A stretch of DNA of 64,000 nt from assembly GCF_017874575.1 (NCBI RefSeq), contig NZ_JAGGLU010000006.1, forward strand, positions 85,378-149,377, in the 5' to 3' direction. The position numbers and the translations under genes are program-made. Positions 63,869 to 64,000 of the stretch are shown one piece after another. The notes under the pieces are model-generated. The model was given only the letters and a program-made list of their open reading frames with translations, was not told the DNA's origin and made no database searches. The stretch comes from Lactobacillus colini. Its GTDB lineage: Bacteria > Bacillota > Bacilli > Lactobacillales > Lactobacillaceae. Within the stretch, counting starts at the first letter, position 1. The number at the start of each line of letters is the position of its first letter.

Positions 63869-64000
63869 TTATAGGAGTGCCTTGGCTAACTCAAAGTCAC
63901 CTAGGGTAGCTGAACCATTGTTAGCAACAGTTGGAGTAACGATGAGGTCGTCTAAGTTCGGAGTTGCTACATAATTATTGTTGAATTCATCAAAGAACTT
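63869..64000 (-). CDS. C-terminal end of an unidentified protein (partial; maybe ROK-family kinase)
   Basis: 43 codons in frame up to a TAA at 63869-63871; ends TVANNGSATLGDFELAKALL. The tail recalls the AxLG-(N/D)-x-A-x-x-x-GAxxL end of ROK sugar kinases, but the match is weak. The gene starts outside the window. Confidence 0.45.
   Translation of the reverse strand, partial: KFFDEFNNNYVATPNLDDLIVTPTVANNGSATLGDFELAKALL

Overview
The window reads as about 64 kb of chromosome from a low-GC, fermentative lactic acid bacterium of the Lactobacillus acidophilus group (helveticus/crispatus/johnsonii relatives). The evidence is AT-rich DNA with strong AGGAGG-type ribosome sites, many GTG/TTG starts, an LPQTG-anchored mucin-binding-type adhesin, lactobacillar peptidases (PepF, PepD, PepE/PepG-like), a cinnamoyl-esterase homologue with the S106/D197/H225 triad, and a tandem pair of small flavin reductases like the H2O2-forming Nfr of L. 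johnsonii. The exact species cannot be fixed from the sequence alone. Most genes lie on the minus strand.

Layout: 1-8.4 kb holds an O-antigen-ligase/polymerase-like membrane protein, two unrecognised genes, a structured non-coding RNA candidate, a two-subunit Thr/Ser exporter, an ABC-F ATPase, a secreted 3D-domain protein and an LCP cell-wall ligase. 8.5-16.5 kb has PepF, a zinc/manganese-type ABC permease and ATPase without a binding protein, a HAD phosphatase and the fruRKA operon with a readable promoter, cre and repeated operator. 16.8-21.7 kb carries MurE plus aspartate racemase (fitting Lys-D-Asp peptidoglycan), a bacteriocin-immunity-like gene and a two-component system. 21.8-31 kb has a heterodimeric ABC exporter and the conserved rsmG-noc-parA-parB-DUF951-ychF block, detached from dnaA/mnmG. 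31-38 kb has CvpA, a secreted fibronectin-III protein, ApbE, a phosphatase, a MupG-like protein, the Nfr pair and a TetR regulator. 38-46 kb has a pepD gene broken by one stop codon, an hrtRBA-like haem efflux operon with two clear operators, an esterase, a C1 peptidase and YaaA. 46-58 kb has a GDPD membrane protein, a HIT-like protein, a possible CcpA-controlled orphan small transcript, a 1661-residue repeat adhesin, a truncated AroD and an MFS pump. 57.6-64 kb has a glutamine-amidotransferase-like protein that has lost its catalytic triad, a doubled DinJ-like antitoxin without toxin, an ABC exporter, a TauE-type carrier, a macrodomain protein and an aldo/keto reductase.

Themes: cell-wall building and remodelling (LCP, MurE, racemase, MupG, 3D protein, adhesin), flavin/peroxide/haem physiology (ApbE, Nfr, YaaA, HrtRBA), peptide use (PepF, PepE, broken PepD) and chromosome segregation. 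No insertion sequence, prophage, CRISPR array, rRNA or tRNA was recognised. I do not see one large undescribed system; the best leads are small: the 2.9-3.06 kb RNA, the 49.46-49.55 kb transcript, the terminator/promoter/ribosome-site composite at 31.7 kb, the altered parS-like site before rsmG, the doubled antitoxin and the amidotransferase pseudoenzyme.
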